A stretch of 64,000 nt of DNA from DAIPJH01 sp036770365 (GTDB lineage: Bacteria; Pseudomonadota; Alphaproteobacteria; Rickettsiales; UBA998). Within the stretch, counting starts at the first letter, position 1; every line of letters begins with the position of its first letter. Position numbers and translations under genes: made by a program. Positions 18,822-28,693 of this stretch are shown here, one piece after another. A model generated the notes under the pieces. The model saw nothing but the letters and a program-made list of their open reading frames with translations, ran no database searches and was not told the DNA's origin. The stretch is from assembly GCA_036770365.1 (NCBI GenBank), contig DAIPJH010000002.1:1-64000 (forward strand), written 5' to 3'.

Positions 18822-21800
18822 TCACCCCTTCATCATCACATCCATCAATTCACCATAACGAGCATCTTGCAAAGGATAATGAAGCCGCGCCACCATTTCT
18901 TTCGGACAAATTTGCCAAAAATGTTGAAGTTCCCACTCCCAACCAATCAAGATGTTTTCGCCGTGGCGAGAATGCGTCTGTGCTACATACGCCTCTACTG
19001 CCTGTTTTAAAACCGACTCCCAATGTTTTGAAGCAATACGCTGATACACGACCATTTCGGGATTAATGCATGTCGTCGCCAACCCTTTTGGGTCATAGAT
19101 AAATGCCATTCCACCCGACATGCCTGCCGCAAAATTATGCCCAATATCACCCAACACAACGACTGTACCACCCGTCATATATTCACATCCATTCGTGCCA
19201 AGACCTTCAATCACTGCAAGCGCACCTGAATTACGCACGCCAAATCGCTCGCCTGCGCGTCCAGCAGCAAATAATGTCCCTGACGTCGCACCATAGAGAC
19301 ATGTATTACCAATGATCGTATTAACACTGGTTTCAAGCGAACTGCTTGGACGTGGACGCACAATAATCATCGCGCCTGACAAACCCTTGCCAACATAATC
19401 ATTGGCATCACCGCGCACTTCGAGTTTCAAGCCACGCACACCGAATGCCCCCAACGACTGCCCTGCAGAACCACGCAACCGCACCGTGATATGGTCTTCT
19501 TGTAACTTCGATAAATCATAGGTACGCACCATCATCGAACTTAGACGTGTGCCAATCGTGCGGTAAGTATTGTTCACCGTATAGCTCAATTCAATCTTTT
19601 CCATACGCGTGAGTGCATCGCGTGCATCTTCCATCATCTGCACATCAAGCGAATCCGCAACCGCATTACGCCCCTTCATCGTACATATACGCGGGTAATC
19701 ACCCTGATCAGGCTGCACCAACAAAGGCCCCAAATCAATAGTGTCTAAATCCTCGCCGCCGTGATTAACTTGATGCAACAATTCTGGGCGTCCAATCACC
19801 TCTTCCAAACGGCGCACACCAAGACGCGCTAATATTTCGCGCACTTCTTCTGCCATAAAGGTAAAGAGGTTGATGACACGCTCAACATTACCCTCAAACT
19901 TTTTACGAAGTTCCTCGTCTTGCGTACAAATCCCAACAGGACAAGTATTACTATGACATTGACGCACCAACAAACACCCCAGCGCAATCAGCGCAAGCGT
20001 CCCGACCGCATATTCTTCTGCACCGAGCATCGCGGCAATCACCACATCGCGCCCTGTGCGAATCCCACCATCGGTTTGTAATACCACGCGATGACGCAAA
20101 CGGTTGAGCATCAACACTTGCTGCGCTTCTGCTAACCCCATTTCAAAAGGGGCACCTGCATATTTAATACTTGATTGCGGGCTTGCACCTGTGCCGCCCG
20201 CATGGCCTGAGATGACAATTTTATCTGCCATCGCTTTAACCACACCGCTAGCAATCGTGCCAATGCCCGACTGCGACACTAGCTTAACCGAGACAATCGC
20301 ATCAGGATTGATTTGTTTAAGGTCGTAGATAAGCTGCGTTAAATCTTCAATCGAGTAAATATCATGATGCGGCGGCGGCGAAATCAAACTCACCCCCACC
20401 GTAGCATGACGTAGTTCTGCAATCAGCTCTGTTACCTTAAAGGCGGGTAACTGACCACCCTCGCCCGGTTTTGCACCTTGCGCAACCTTGATTTGAATCT
20501 CACGACAATGATTAAGATATTCTGCCGTCACCCCAAAACGCCCCGACGCAACCTGTTTAATTGCTGAGTTGGCATTATCGCCGTTGGCACGCGGCAAAAA
20601 CCGCTCATGTGCTTCTCCACCTTCTCCTGAGTTCGACGATGCACCCATACGATTCATTGCCACAGCTAAGGTTTCATGTGCCTCAGGACTCAGCGCACCC
20701 ATCGACATCGCTGGCGCGACAAAACGCTTACGAATATCCGTGACAGATTCTACCTCGTCTAAAGAGATAGGGATACGGTTCGGTATAAAATCCAACAGAT
20801 CACGCAAATTAATCGGCATCCCTGCATTCACATGCTGGCTATAGTTTTTATAACCGCGATAGGACGCAGAGGACACAGCCGCTTGTAGCAACGCGATGTT
20901 ACGTGCTTCATGGGCATGAAGTTCACCATGCACACGGTAATTATAAAACCCACCGATCGGCAACACCGCTAAAGCGTTTTTATCAAATGCCATTTGGTGC
21001 AGATGATGGACACGATTTTGAATCCCGTCCATACCAATCCCTGAGATGCGTGATTTCAGACCCGGGAAATATTGTGCGACTAATGAGCGCGACAACCCTA
21101 TCGCCTCAAAATTACTGCCGCCGCGATATGAACCAATCACCGAGATCCCCATCTTCGCCATGATTTTTAACATACCGTCTGCGAGTGACGTGCGGTAATT
21201 CCGCACAGCTTGTTCAAAAGAAAGCTTACCTAACCCCCCTGCTTTAAAACGTGATGCAATCCACGCCTCACTTAAATAGGGATTGACCGCAGTTGCTCCG
21301 ACCCCAATCAACACCGCAAAATGATGGGTATCCATACATTCCGCTGAACTCACCAAAATTGAGGCACGTTTGCGCGTTCCTTTGCGGGTCAAATGGGCAT
21401 GCAACGCACTCACCGCCAAAATCATTGGGATAGCTACACGGCTTTCAGATACGGCTTCGTCTGTGAGCAAAAAGTCACTTTGACCAGCGACAAAAGCATC
21501 GTCCGCTTGCTTTAATAATTTCTCGATAGCCTGCTGCAAGCTGCCTTTTTTGTTGTGTATCGCATAAGTCACATCCAACACCGCAAGCGACTCTGATAAT
21601 GTCTTACGCAATGCACGCATCTCACCACTGAATACTATCGGCGTTGGCAACATCACTAAATCGGTTTGGCGTTCACTTTGCCCCAAGATATTTTCCTTAT
21701 TACCAATACGAGTAGTAAGCGTCATCACATGCCGTTCACGAATCGAATCAATGGGTGGGTTAGTAACTTGAGAAAAATTTTGACGGAAGAATTGATGCAA

Positions 21801-23372
21801 TCCACGATAATGTTTTGCAAGCAGTGCAATTGGCGTATCATCACCCATTGACCCAACGGCTTCCTTCGCCGTTATCACCATCGGCGTGAGAATCAATTCT
21901 ATATCTTCATAGGTTAACCCAACTGCTATTTGTCGGCGTTTTAAAACGTCGCCTTCTAAACCTCGCAATTCGGGTGCTTCAAGATACGGCACTTCCTCCA
22001 CATTGTAAATTGCCTGCACCCATGACTCATACGGATATTCTGATGCTAAACCATCTTTAAGTTCACGGTCACGAAACAACATCCCACGTGTGAAGTCCAC
22101 GCCAAGAATTTCCCCCGGCCCGAGATGACCGTAATGCAACACTTCAGCGTGACCTGTTGGCACCATCCCCGTCTCAGACCCCACCAACAACAAACCATCT
22201 GCCGTGATACTATAACGCATCGGGCGTAGACCGTTTCTATCCATCCCTGCAATCGCCCATTTGCCATCACTCGCCACAATCGCCGCAGGACCATCCCACG
22301 GGGACATAATGCTATTACAATAATTGAACAAAGCTTTATGCGCAGACGGCATATCCTGTGAATCTTCTGACCAAGCGGGCGGAATCAATATCATCTTCGC
22401 AAGCGGCAGCGACCGCCCCGCATGCACCAGTAGCTCCATCGCCGCATTAAGCATTGCGGTATCCGAACCTTTTTTGGGAATCACGGGACGAATATCATTG
22501 ACCAAATCACCAAACAGCTCCGACGACATCGATGCTTCGTGGCTTTTCATCCACTGGATATTACCCTTGACCGTATTAATTTCACCATTATGTGCAAGCA
22601 AAGTGAACGGCTGCGCCATTGACCACATCGGCGCGGTATTGGTTGAAAAACGCTGGTGAAAAATCGCAAAGGCAGAGATAAAACGCTCATCCGCAAGATC
22701 AGGATAAAACGACTCAAGCTGCGCGGCTTGGAACAAACCCTTATAAATAATCGAGCGGCAAGAGAGCGAACAAATCGAAAAGCCAGAAATCGCTTCTTCC
22801 AGTACTTTCTTCTCAATGGATTTACGAATGACGTAAAGGTGACGCTCAAACGCATCTTCCTCCTCACCTGCTTTGCCCACGATAATAATCTGCGCAATTT
22901 CGGGGCGGGTCTCATTGGCAGCTGGACCAATCGCATCAGGATTAACGCCTACCTGCCGCCAGCCATGAATACGGTAGCCAAAGCGCATGATCTCACGCTC
23001 AACAATGACGCGCGCAGCTTCCTGATCCTCATAGCTTTGACGTGGGAGGAATACCATCCCCACCGCGAATTGCTGACTCTTGGAAAGCGGTTTACCAAAG
23101 GAGGCAATATATTCTCGAAAAAAGGCTTGTGGAATTTGGATGTGGATCCCTGCACCGTCACCTGTCATGCCGTCTGCATTGATCGCGCCGCGATGCCACA
23201 CAGCCTTGAGCGCGTCAATCGCAAGTCGTACAATCTCGCGCTTAGGTTTGCCATCAATCGCGGCAACCAAGCCTGTTCCACACGCATCATGCTCGTCACT
23301 TTCATGATACATACCATCACGTTCTAGCTGCTGCGCAAGTCTCTCATAATGTACAAAATTTTGTATTTCCAT
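18822..23372 (-). CDS. gltB: Glutamate synthase (NADPH), large subunit
   Basis: 1516 aa, the normal size. GOGAT turns glutamine plus 2-oxoglutarate into two glutamates. The N-terminal class II amidotransferase has its nucleophile in HDACGTGLVAA (Cys31 in this frame). The FMN/synthase barrel carries the 3Fe-4S ligands in CHSNTCPVGIC, and the C-terminal beta-helix (GALAVIEGLGTNGCEYMTGG and following) is intact. It lies 7 nt downstream of gltD, so the small-subunit gene is transcribed first. Confidence 0.97.
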   Translation of the reverse strand: MEIQNFVHYERLAQQLERDGMYHESDEHDACGTGLVAAIDGKPKREIVRLAIDALKAVWHRGAINADGMTGDGAGIHIQIPQAFFREYIASFGKPLSKSQQFAVGMVFLPRQSYEDQEAARVIVEREIMRFGYRIHGWRQVGVNPDAIGPAANETRPEIAQIIIVGKAGEEEDAFERHLYVIRKSIEKKVLEEAISGFSICSLSCRSIIYKGLFQAAQLESFYPDLADERFISAFAIFHQRFSTNTAPMWSMAQPFTLLAHNGEINTVKGNIQWMKSHEASMSSELFGDLVNDIRPVIPKKGSDTAMLNAAMELLVHAGRSLPLAKMILIPPAWSEDSQDMPSAHKALFNYCNSIMSPWDGPAAIVASDGKWAIAGMDRNGLRPMRYSITADGLLLVGSETGMVPTGHAEVLHYGHLGPGEILGVDFTRGMLFRDRELKDGLASEYPYESWVQAIYNVEEVPYLEAPELRGLEGDVLKRRQIAVGLTYEDIELILTPMVITAKEAVGSMGDDTPIALLAKHYRGLHQFFRQNFSQVTNPPIDSIRERHVMTLTTRIGNKENILGQSERQTDLVMLPTPIVFSGEMRALRKTLSESLAVLDVTYAIHNKKGSLQQAIEKLLKQADDAFVAGQSDFLLTDEAVSESRVAIPMILAVSALHAHLTRKGTRKRASILVSSAECMDTHHFAVLIGVGATAVNPYLSEAWIASRFKAGGLGKLSFEQAVRNYRTSLADGMLKIMAKMGISVIGSYRGGSNFEAIGLSRSLVAQYFPGLKSRISGIGMDGIQNRVHHLHQMAFDKNALAVLPIGGFYNYRVHGELHAHEARNIALLQAAVSSASYRGYKNYSQHVNAGMPINLRDLLDFIPNRIPISLDEVESVTDIRKRFVAPAMSMGALSPEAHETLAVAMNRMGASSNSGEGGEAHERFLPRANGDNANSAIKQVASGRFGVTAEYLNHCREIQIKVAQGAKPGEGGQLPAFKVTELIAELRHATVGVSLISPPPHHDIYSIEDLTQLIYDLKQINPDAIVSVKLVSQSGIGTIASGVVKAMADKIVISGHAGGTGASPQSSIKYAGAPFEMGLAEAQQVLMLNRLRHRVVLQTDGGIRTGRDVVIAAMLGAEEYAVGTLALIALGCLLVRQCHSNTCPVGICTQDEELRKKFEGNVERVINLFTFMAEEVREILARLGVRRLEEVIGRPELLHQVNHGGEDLDTIDLGPLLVQPDQGDYPRICTMKGRNAVADSLDVQMMEDARDALTRMEKIELSYTVNNTYRTIGTRLSSMMVRTYDLSKLQEDHITVRLRGSAGQSLGAFGVRGLKLEVRGDANDYVGKGLSGAMIIVRPRPSSSLETSVNTIIGNTCLYGATSGTLFAAGRAGERFGVRNSGALAVIEGLGTNGCEYMTGGTVVVLGDIGHNFAAGMSGGMAFIYDPKGLATTCINPEMVVYQRIASKHWESVLKQAVEAYVAQTHSRHGENILIGWEWELQHFWQICPKEMVARLHYPLQDARYGELMDVMMKG

Positions 23373-23379
23373 GATCTAC

Positions 23380-24801
23380 CTACGCTATCTTTTGCTTGAT
23401 GGGATATTGCTGCAAATAGTGACTCATAGACTGAGCCACGTCACGCCCATCTTTAATTGCCCACACCACGAGCGACGCACCGCGAACAATGTCACCTGCT
23501 GCAAACACGCCGTCTAAAATCGTCATACCTTGCGCATCCACTTTCAACGTACCATTCCCATTCACCTGTAATTCTTTTGCCTCAAACATCACTGGTAAGG
23601 CTTCCGCCTCAAACCCCAACGCGAGAATAACCATTTCCACAGGTAACGTTTCTCTTAAGTCAGGCACAGGTTCAGGCATTCTTCTTCCTGAAACATCCAT
23701 TGCCCCAAGGCGCATCGGCTGTACCAACACCGCTTTCACATAACCTTTCTTATCACCATCAAATGCCAGTGGACTTGCAAGGAATCGGAACTCGACCCCC
23801 TCTTCCTCAGCATATTTCACTTCGCGTTTCGACCCCGGCATATTATTGCGATCACGGCGATACAAACACGTCACGCTTTTTGCGCCTTGACGCACACTGG
23901 TACGCACACAGTCCATCGCAGTATCGCCACCGCCAATCACCACCACATGTTTACCCTGCGCGTTCCACTCGCCTGAAGCAAATTGCGGCACGCTATCACC
24001 CAGTCCAACACGATTGCTGGTTGTCAAAAAGTCCATCGCAGGAATAATGCCCTTTAAATGCGAACCTTGAATCTTCAATCCATGCGCTTGATAAACACCT
24101 GTAGCGATCAGCACTGCGTCATGTTGCAGGCGTAGTTCCGCTAACGAAATATCCTCACCAATACGACACTTCGTATGAAAAATAATGCCGCTTTGTTCAA
24201 ATTGCTGCTGGCGACGCGCTACCACCTGCTTATCTAACTTGAAATTAGGGATGCCATACATCAGCAAACCGCCAATGCGGTCTGAACGGTCATAAATATG
24301 CACCGCGTGACCTTGCCTACGCAGCTGCTCCGCCGCCGCCAAACCCGCAGGACCCGAGCCAATGATGCCAATAGATTTGCCTGATTCCTGCGAGGGTGCA
24401 AATGGCTCAACCCAGCCTTCTGCCCACGCGGTATCGGTAATGTATTTTTCTACTGAGCCTATGGTGACGCTGTTGAAATCTTTTTCAATTACGCAATTAC
24501 CTTCGCATAAGCGATCTTGCGGACAAATCCGCCCACAAATCTCAGGAAAACTATTGGTGAGTGCCGCCATATCATAGGCATCACGCAAGCGACCCTCCGC
24601 GGTGAGTTTCAGCCAGTCAGGAATGTTATTTTGCAAGGGGCAATGCACCTGACAGAAAGGAATCCCGCACTGCGAACATCGTTCCGCCTGCGCTTTGGCG
24701 ACCTCAGGATTATAGGCGGCTGCGATTTCCGCAAAATCATGTTTACGCTCCTCGGCTGGTCTTATTTTTGGGTAATCTTGCGGTGTATGAATAAATCCCA
24801 G
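23380..24801 (-). CDS. gltD: Glutamate synthase (NADPH), small subunit
   Basis: About 473 aa from the ATG at 24801 (MLGFIHTPQDYPKIRP); the frame is open to 24861. The N-terminal 4Fe-4S cysteines are CSQCGIPFCQVHCP and CGRICPQDRLCEGNC. An FAD site (GIIGSGPAGLAAAEQLRRQG) and an NADPH site (VVVIGGGDTAMDCVR) follow. The subunit passes electrons from NADPH to GltB. It is first in a two-gene operon with gltB. Confidence 0.96.
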   Translation of the reverse strand: MGFIHTPQDYPKIRPAEERKHDFAEIAAAYNPEVAKAQAERCSQCGIPFCQVHCPLQNNIPDWLKLTAEGRLRDAYDMAALTNSFPEICGRICPQDRLCEGNCVIEKDFNSVTIGSVEKYITDTAWAEGWVEPFAPSQESGKSIGIIGSGPAGLAAAEQLRRQGHAVHIYDRSDRIGGLLMYGIPNFKLDKQVVARRQQQFEQSGIIFHTKCRIGEDISLAELRLQHDAVLIATGVYQAHGLKIQGSHLKGIIPAMDFLTTSNRVGLGDSVPQFASGEWNAQGKHVVVIGGGDTAMDCVRTSVRQGAKSVTCLYRRDRNNMPGSKREVKYAEEEGVEFRFLASPLAFDGDKKGYVKAVLVQPMRLGAMDVSGRRMPEPVPDLRETLPVEMVILALGFEAEALPVMFEAKELQVNGNGTLKVDAQGMTILDGVFAAGDIVRGASLVVWAIKDGRDVAQSMSHYLQQYPIKQKIA

Positions 24802-24910
24802 CATAGCGCACTCATAAATGAAATAACGATCACGCCACAGTAACGCATAAGCAGCCCACACGCAAGATTACGCCGCGGCGCAATAAAAAGAATATGTTTT
24901 TAACGCGTTA

Positions 24911-25666
24911 TTAGGGTTTCTTTGTCACCATCATATAATTCACATCTAAATCTTTGGCATCCAGTCGCCACTGCTGCGAAAAAGGCTGATAGACCATCCC
25001 CATAAACTCTGGTGTCACAAAACCTGCACGTTCTGCATACTCCGCCAGCTCGCTAGGGCGAATGAATTTACCCCAGTGATGCGTACCCTTTGGCAGCCAG
25101 CGCAGCACATATTCTGCTCCCACGATTGCCATCCCAAAAGATTTTGCTGTACGATTCAACGTACTCATAATACATACTCCGCCTGATGTTGTGAGTGCTA
25201 CGCAGGCATCCATAAACACCTGTATATCGGCAACATGCTCAATAATCTCTAGCGCAAGTACTACATCATACTGCTTACCCTGTGCCGCTAAATCCTCAGC
25301 ATTCGTACAACGATAATCAATCACAAGTTCAGACAGCGCGGCATGCGCAGAAGCAATACCAATATTTTTCTCGGACGCATCAATACTCGTCATATTCGCG
25401 CCAAGTCGCGCCATCGGTTCACTCACCAAACCACCACCACAACCAATATCCATCACATTTAATCCTTGCAATGGTCGTAGTATATCCTTCTCACGACTAT
25501 AATGCTGCACAATGACATCACGAATATATGAAATACGCATAGGATTCATCATATGCAACGGACGAAACGCTCCCTTAACATCCCACCATGCTTCTGCCAT
25601 GCGAGAAAAATGCTCAATTTCATGAACATCCACGCTGGAAATGCCACTTTGTTGCACTGCTGCCAT
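24911..25666 (-). CDS. ubiG: Ubiquinone biosynthesis O-methyltransferase UbiG
   Basis: 251-aa class I SAM methyltransferase that performs both O-methylations of ubiquinone synthesis. Family signs: WWDVKGAFRPLHMMNPMR near residue 30, the SAM loop NVMDIGCGGGLVSEPMARLGA, and KGTHHWGKFIRPSEL near the C-terminus. It stands alone on the minus strand, divergent from the TPR-methyltransferase gene. Confidence 0.95.
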   Translation of the reverse strand: MAAVQQSGISSVDVHEIEHFSRMAEAWWDVKGAFRPLHMMNPMRISYIRDVIVQHYSREKDILRPLQGLNVMDIGCGGGLVSEPMARLGANMTSIDASEKNIGIASAHAALSELVIDYRCTNAEDLAAQGKQYDVVLALEIIEHVADIQVFMDACVALTTSGGVCIMSTLNRTAKSFGMAIVGAEYVLRWLPKGTHHWGKFIRPSELAEYAERAGFVTPEFMGMVYQPFSQQWRLDAKDLDVNYMMVTKKP

Positions 25667-25779
25667 GAGAAAACCTTAAAATATTTACGTTATTCAGCAA
25701 AACTATTTTGCACAATCGCAATCTAGTGTAACTTACTCTAAAATGTGGTACAATACTACCCTCTAAGGAGTTTCTATCT

Positions 25780-26943
25780 ATGAGCCAAGATGTACCATCA
25801 CCTCCTGCATCAACGCAAGGTGTGCAGTCTGCGCAAAATTCACACAATACATTGTATGAAACAGGGACATGGTCACCTGAAAAGGTCACTACCCAGCGCA
25901 CCCTAGAAGCACTGCGCCATGTATCTGATATGGATGCAGCAACAGTTAAACTTCGTCTTAAAGATTTACTCACGTCACCGCGCCGCGCCGTTCAAGAATT
26001 ATGGGAATTATTAGAAACATTGCCCGAACGCAATTACGCGCTTGCCGAACGCTTGGCAAGCGAAGGTTTCTTTCGTGATGCCATCTTCCGCCTCAAAATC
26101 GTGCTTTGGCTTGCACCTGAAATGCAGCTCGCCCATTATCTGCTTGGAAGCTGCTACTATGCACGTGATGACGTTCATAGCGCGCTTATTCACTTAAAAC
26201 GCGCCTATAAACTCAATCCAAAACACGTTGAAACGCATTTCATGCTTGCTACCATTGATGAACGCATGCTGCCCGAATCTGCACGTCCGCACACAATGCC
26301 TGAATCACTTGCGCGCAGCTATTTCGATGCCATTGCTGACGGATATGATGAAGCCCAACAAGAACGTGGCTACAGCGCACATATCCACGCGGATGAAGCC
26401 GTACGCCGCAACATTGATAAATCCCAAATCAATTACCGCCTCCTCGATCTTGGCTGCGGCACAGGATTATGCGGTGGATTGCTCGATGATATTGCCACCC
26501 ATATCACAGGGGTAGATTTCTCACACACTATGCTTGAAATTACCGCCAACCGTAAACGCAAAGACGGAAGAATTATTTACGACCGCGCTTTGCTACGTGA
26601 TCTACGCACCTACCTTGTCGGGATTGACGCACCACAGTTTGATATCATCGTCATGGCACATGTTGCCAATTATGTGGGCAATCTTGATGTTGTGTTTCAA
26701 GGCTGCGCCACTGCTCTCAAAGAAGGTGGCATCTGGGTACTACAAACCGAACCCTATAAAGGCACACACCCTTATGGGGTGATTCCCAAATTAGGACGAT
26801 TTGGTCATACCGAATCTTACCTCACATACAACGCAGAAAAGACTGGATTACAAATCATTTCTAAACAAGATTTTCGTGTTTATCCTGATTATGTCATGCA
26901 ACAATATGTCTTGCGCAAACCGGTGGCTAACCTACCCATATGA
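25780..26943 (+). CDS. TPR-repeat SAM-dependent methyltransferase
   Basis: 387 aa. Residues of about 60-165 form tetratricopeptide-like helical repeats (FRDAIFRLKIVLWLAPEM, DVHSALIHLKRAYKLNPKH). A class I methyltransferase domain follows, with LDLGCGTGLCGGLLDD near residue 223 and GVDFSHTMLEI after it. The arrangement recalls predicted TPR-containing methyltransferases; the substrate is unknown. AAGGAG precedes the ATG. Its stop overlaps the start of the GNAT gene as ATGA, so the two are translationally coupled. Confidence 0.85.
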   Translation: MSQDVPSPPASTQGVQSAQNSHNTLYETGTWSPEKVTTQRTLEALRHVSDMDAATVKLRLKDLLTSPRRAVQELWELLETLPERNYALAERLASEGFFRDAIFRLKIVLWLAPEMQLAHYLLGSCYYARDDVHSALIHLKRAYKLNPKHVETHFMLATIDERMLPESARPHTMPESLARSYFDAIADGYDEAQQERGYSAHIHADEAVRRNIDKSQINYRLLDLGCGTGLCGGLLDDIATHITGVDFSHTMLEITANRKRKDGRIIYDRALLRDLRTYLVGIDAPQFDIIVMAHVANYVGNLDVVFQGCATALKEGGIWVLQTEPYKGTHPYGVIPKLGRFGHTESYLTYNAEKTGLQIISKQDFRVYPDYVMQQYVLRKPVANLPI

Positions 26944-27404
26944 TGCCAAAGGAAACCATAAAAATTAAGTCTTGCGCGCTTTCAGATGCCGAAACCATGG
27001 CGTTAATCCATGCAATTGTACTCCCCGCAGGATGGGGAGCAGATGAATTTTATACTCTTCTTAAAAGCACTGGTGTGAGCGGATATCTTGCCGTCAACGC
27101 GTCCACCGAAGCTTATGGCATGCTCATCCTTCGTAGTATCGCAGACGAATGCGAAATTCTTGCCCTTGGCATTTTAAAAGAAATGCGTCGTCAAGGGCTT
27201 GCGCGAGAGATGATCACCCATGCACTCAAAATAGAAAAACAACGTGGCGTTCGGCATGTGCATCTTGAAGTACAAGAAGATAATGCCTCTGCTATTGCTT
27301 TTTATGAAAGCCTTGGTTTTTTACCTTCTGGCCGCCGTAAAAACTATTACGCTACCCCTGAAGGTCGCAAGGATGCCATTTTAATGCATAGAACCGTCAT
27401 TTAA
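26940..27404 (+). CDS. GNAT acetyltransferase, RimI-like
   Basis: 154 aa with the RimI-type GNAT fold. The acetyl-CoA loop is LGILKEMRRQGLAREMITH (about residues 75-95), followed by HVHLEVQEDNASAIAFYESLGF, typical of RimI/ArgA-type enzymes. RimI acetylates the N-terminus of ribosomal protein S18, but this gene is not in the usual alphaproteobacterial tsaB-rimI context, so a different protein substrate is possible. It is coupled to the preceding TPR-methyltransferase gene by ATGA and converges with the phosphoesterase gene (4-bp overlap). Confidence 0.8.
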   Translation: MMPKETIKIKSCALSDAETMALIHAIVLPAGWGADEFYTLLKSTGVSGYLAVNASTEAYGMLILRSIADECEILALGILKEMRRQGLAREMITHALKIEKQRGVRHVHLEVQEDNASAIAFYESLGFLPSGRRKNYYATPEGRKDAILMHRTVI

Positions 27405-28582
27405 CTCGCCACAGATCTTAATGTTATCAACGCCACTTCCGACGACGTCCCTACCCGCATCGGCGGCCCCCAGAAACCTGTACCACTACTGACATAAATC
27501 TGCGTATCTGAGTTCGGATAAGTATGAAGACCCTTCACGTACGGCTGCTGCACATACACCGCGAAATTAAAGGGGAATATCTGTCCGCCGTGCGTATGCC
27601 CTGAAAGCTGTACATCCACATCATATGTTACCGCTTCATGAATCGCCACAGGCTGATGTGCCAGCAAAATTGCTACTTGTTCAGGCTTGCGCGCCGCCAT
27701 TGCCAGCGCAATATCTTGCTTCATTTCACCAAATTGACTCGCATGGTAATCCTCCACCCCTGCCAGATACAACGTGTCCGCACCTGCTCTTGGTGTGATT
27801 TCCACACCTTCATTGCTTAAAACGCGAATCCCTAAACTAGTTATATGCGCCCGCCATTCTTTCGCACCTGAATAAAACTCGTGATTGCCTGTGATGAAAT
27901 ACACACCGTGCGGTGCGCGTAAATCCGCCAAAGATGCTACATGGTGTTTAAGTTCTTCCACAGTGCCATCAACCATATCACCCGTAATCACGATAATGTC
28001 TGCACCCAGCGCATTGGTCATTTCCACAACACCACGCAACCAATCTTTTTCTAAAATAGGGCCAATATGTACATCACTGAGCTGCGCAATCGTCACTCCA
28101 CTGAGTGCTTGAGGCAATTTTTTCAGCGTAATCGTCACAGGCTTCACCACCACATCGCGTAGAATATTACGCACGCCAACCACGCCCATTGCACCCGTCA
28201 CTCCAAGCACAGAAACGCCTAAAATCTGCTTGAAAAAACTGCGTCGCTCCATGTCTACATCCTGCGAGCGCGTTGCCAGATAATGTCCAATCAGCAACGT
28301 ATCCGCAATAACAAACCCCAACACCAGAAACATCAATACGCCCATCCAGCCAAACCCCAACCAAACGAACGGCACTGCCATTTCGCGTGACACCAAACGC
28401 AATAACGGCAAAGCACAGCTCATCACCAGCCACGTCAACGTAAACCACGTCGCCAACGCCATACGAAGCCCAGAATTCACCGTGAAATAATACACAATGC
28501 GGTGAAACACATAAAACTGCGCGCCACCCAGCACCAATGATAATAAACTAAAAAACAGCGCGAAATGCAGCAATCTTTCCAT
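27401..28582 (-). CDS. Membrane-bound metallophosphoesterase
   Basis: 393 aa. Four hydrophobic segments in the first 150 residues or so (LLHFALFFSLLSLVLGGAQF, ALATWFTLTWLVMSCALPLL, and others) lead to a calcineurin-type domain. Its metal-site motifs are LSDVHIGP, GDMVDG, GNHEFYSG and LSGHTHGGQ, so all are intact. Relatives (YaeI/UDP-diacylglucosamine hydrolase-like) act on membrane lipids or nucleotides; the substrate is unknown here. Confidence 0.88.
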   Translation of the reverse strand: MERLLHFALFFSLLSLVLGGAQFYVFHRIVYYFTVNSGLRMALATWFTLTWLVMSCALPLLRLVSREMAVPFVWLGFGWMGVLMFLVLGFVIADTLLIGHYLATRSQDVDMERRSFFKQILGVSVLGVTGAMGVVGVRNILRDVVVKPVTITLKKLPQALSGVTIAQLSDVHIGPILEKDWLRGVVEMTNALGADIIVITGDMVDGTVEELKHHVASLADLRAPHGVYFITGNHEFYSGAKEWRAHITSLGIRVLSNEGVEITPRAGADTLYLAGVEDYHASQFGEMKQDIALAMAARKPEQVAILLAHQPVAIHEAVTYDVDVQLSGHTHGGQIFPFNFAVYVQQPYVKGLHTYPNSDTQIYVSSGTGFWGPPMRVGTSSEVALITLRSVAS

Positions 28583-28693
28583 AAAACCCCACAGTTTAGA
28601 ACACGAGTATAGTAGTCAAGTATGTAATATAATCCATTGCAAAATACACCATTTGGCCTTATTACATGCCCTCACAAAAATTTGGAGGGTTTG

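Noticed and set aside
25620..25973. 117-aa minus-strand ORF across the ubiG / TPR-methyltransferase gap
   Set aside because: It overlaps both real genes out of frame and covers their shared promoter region.
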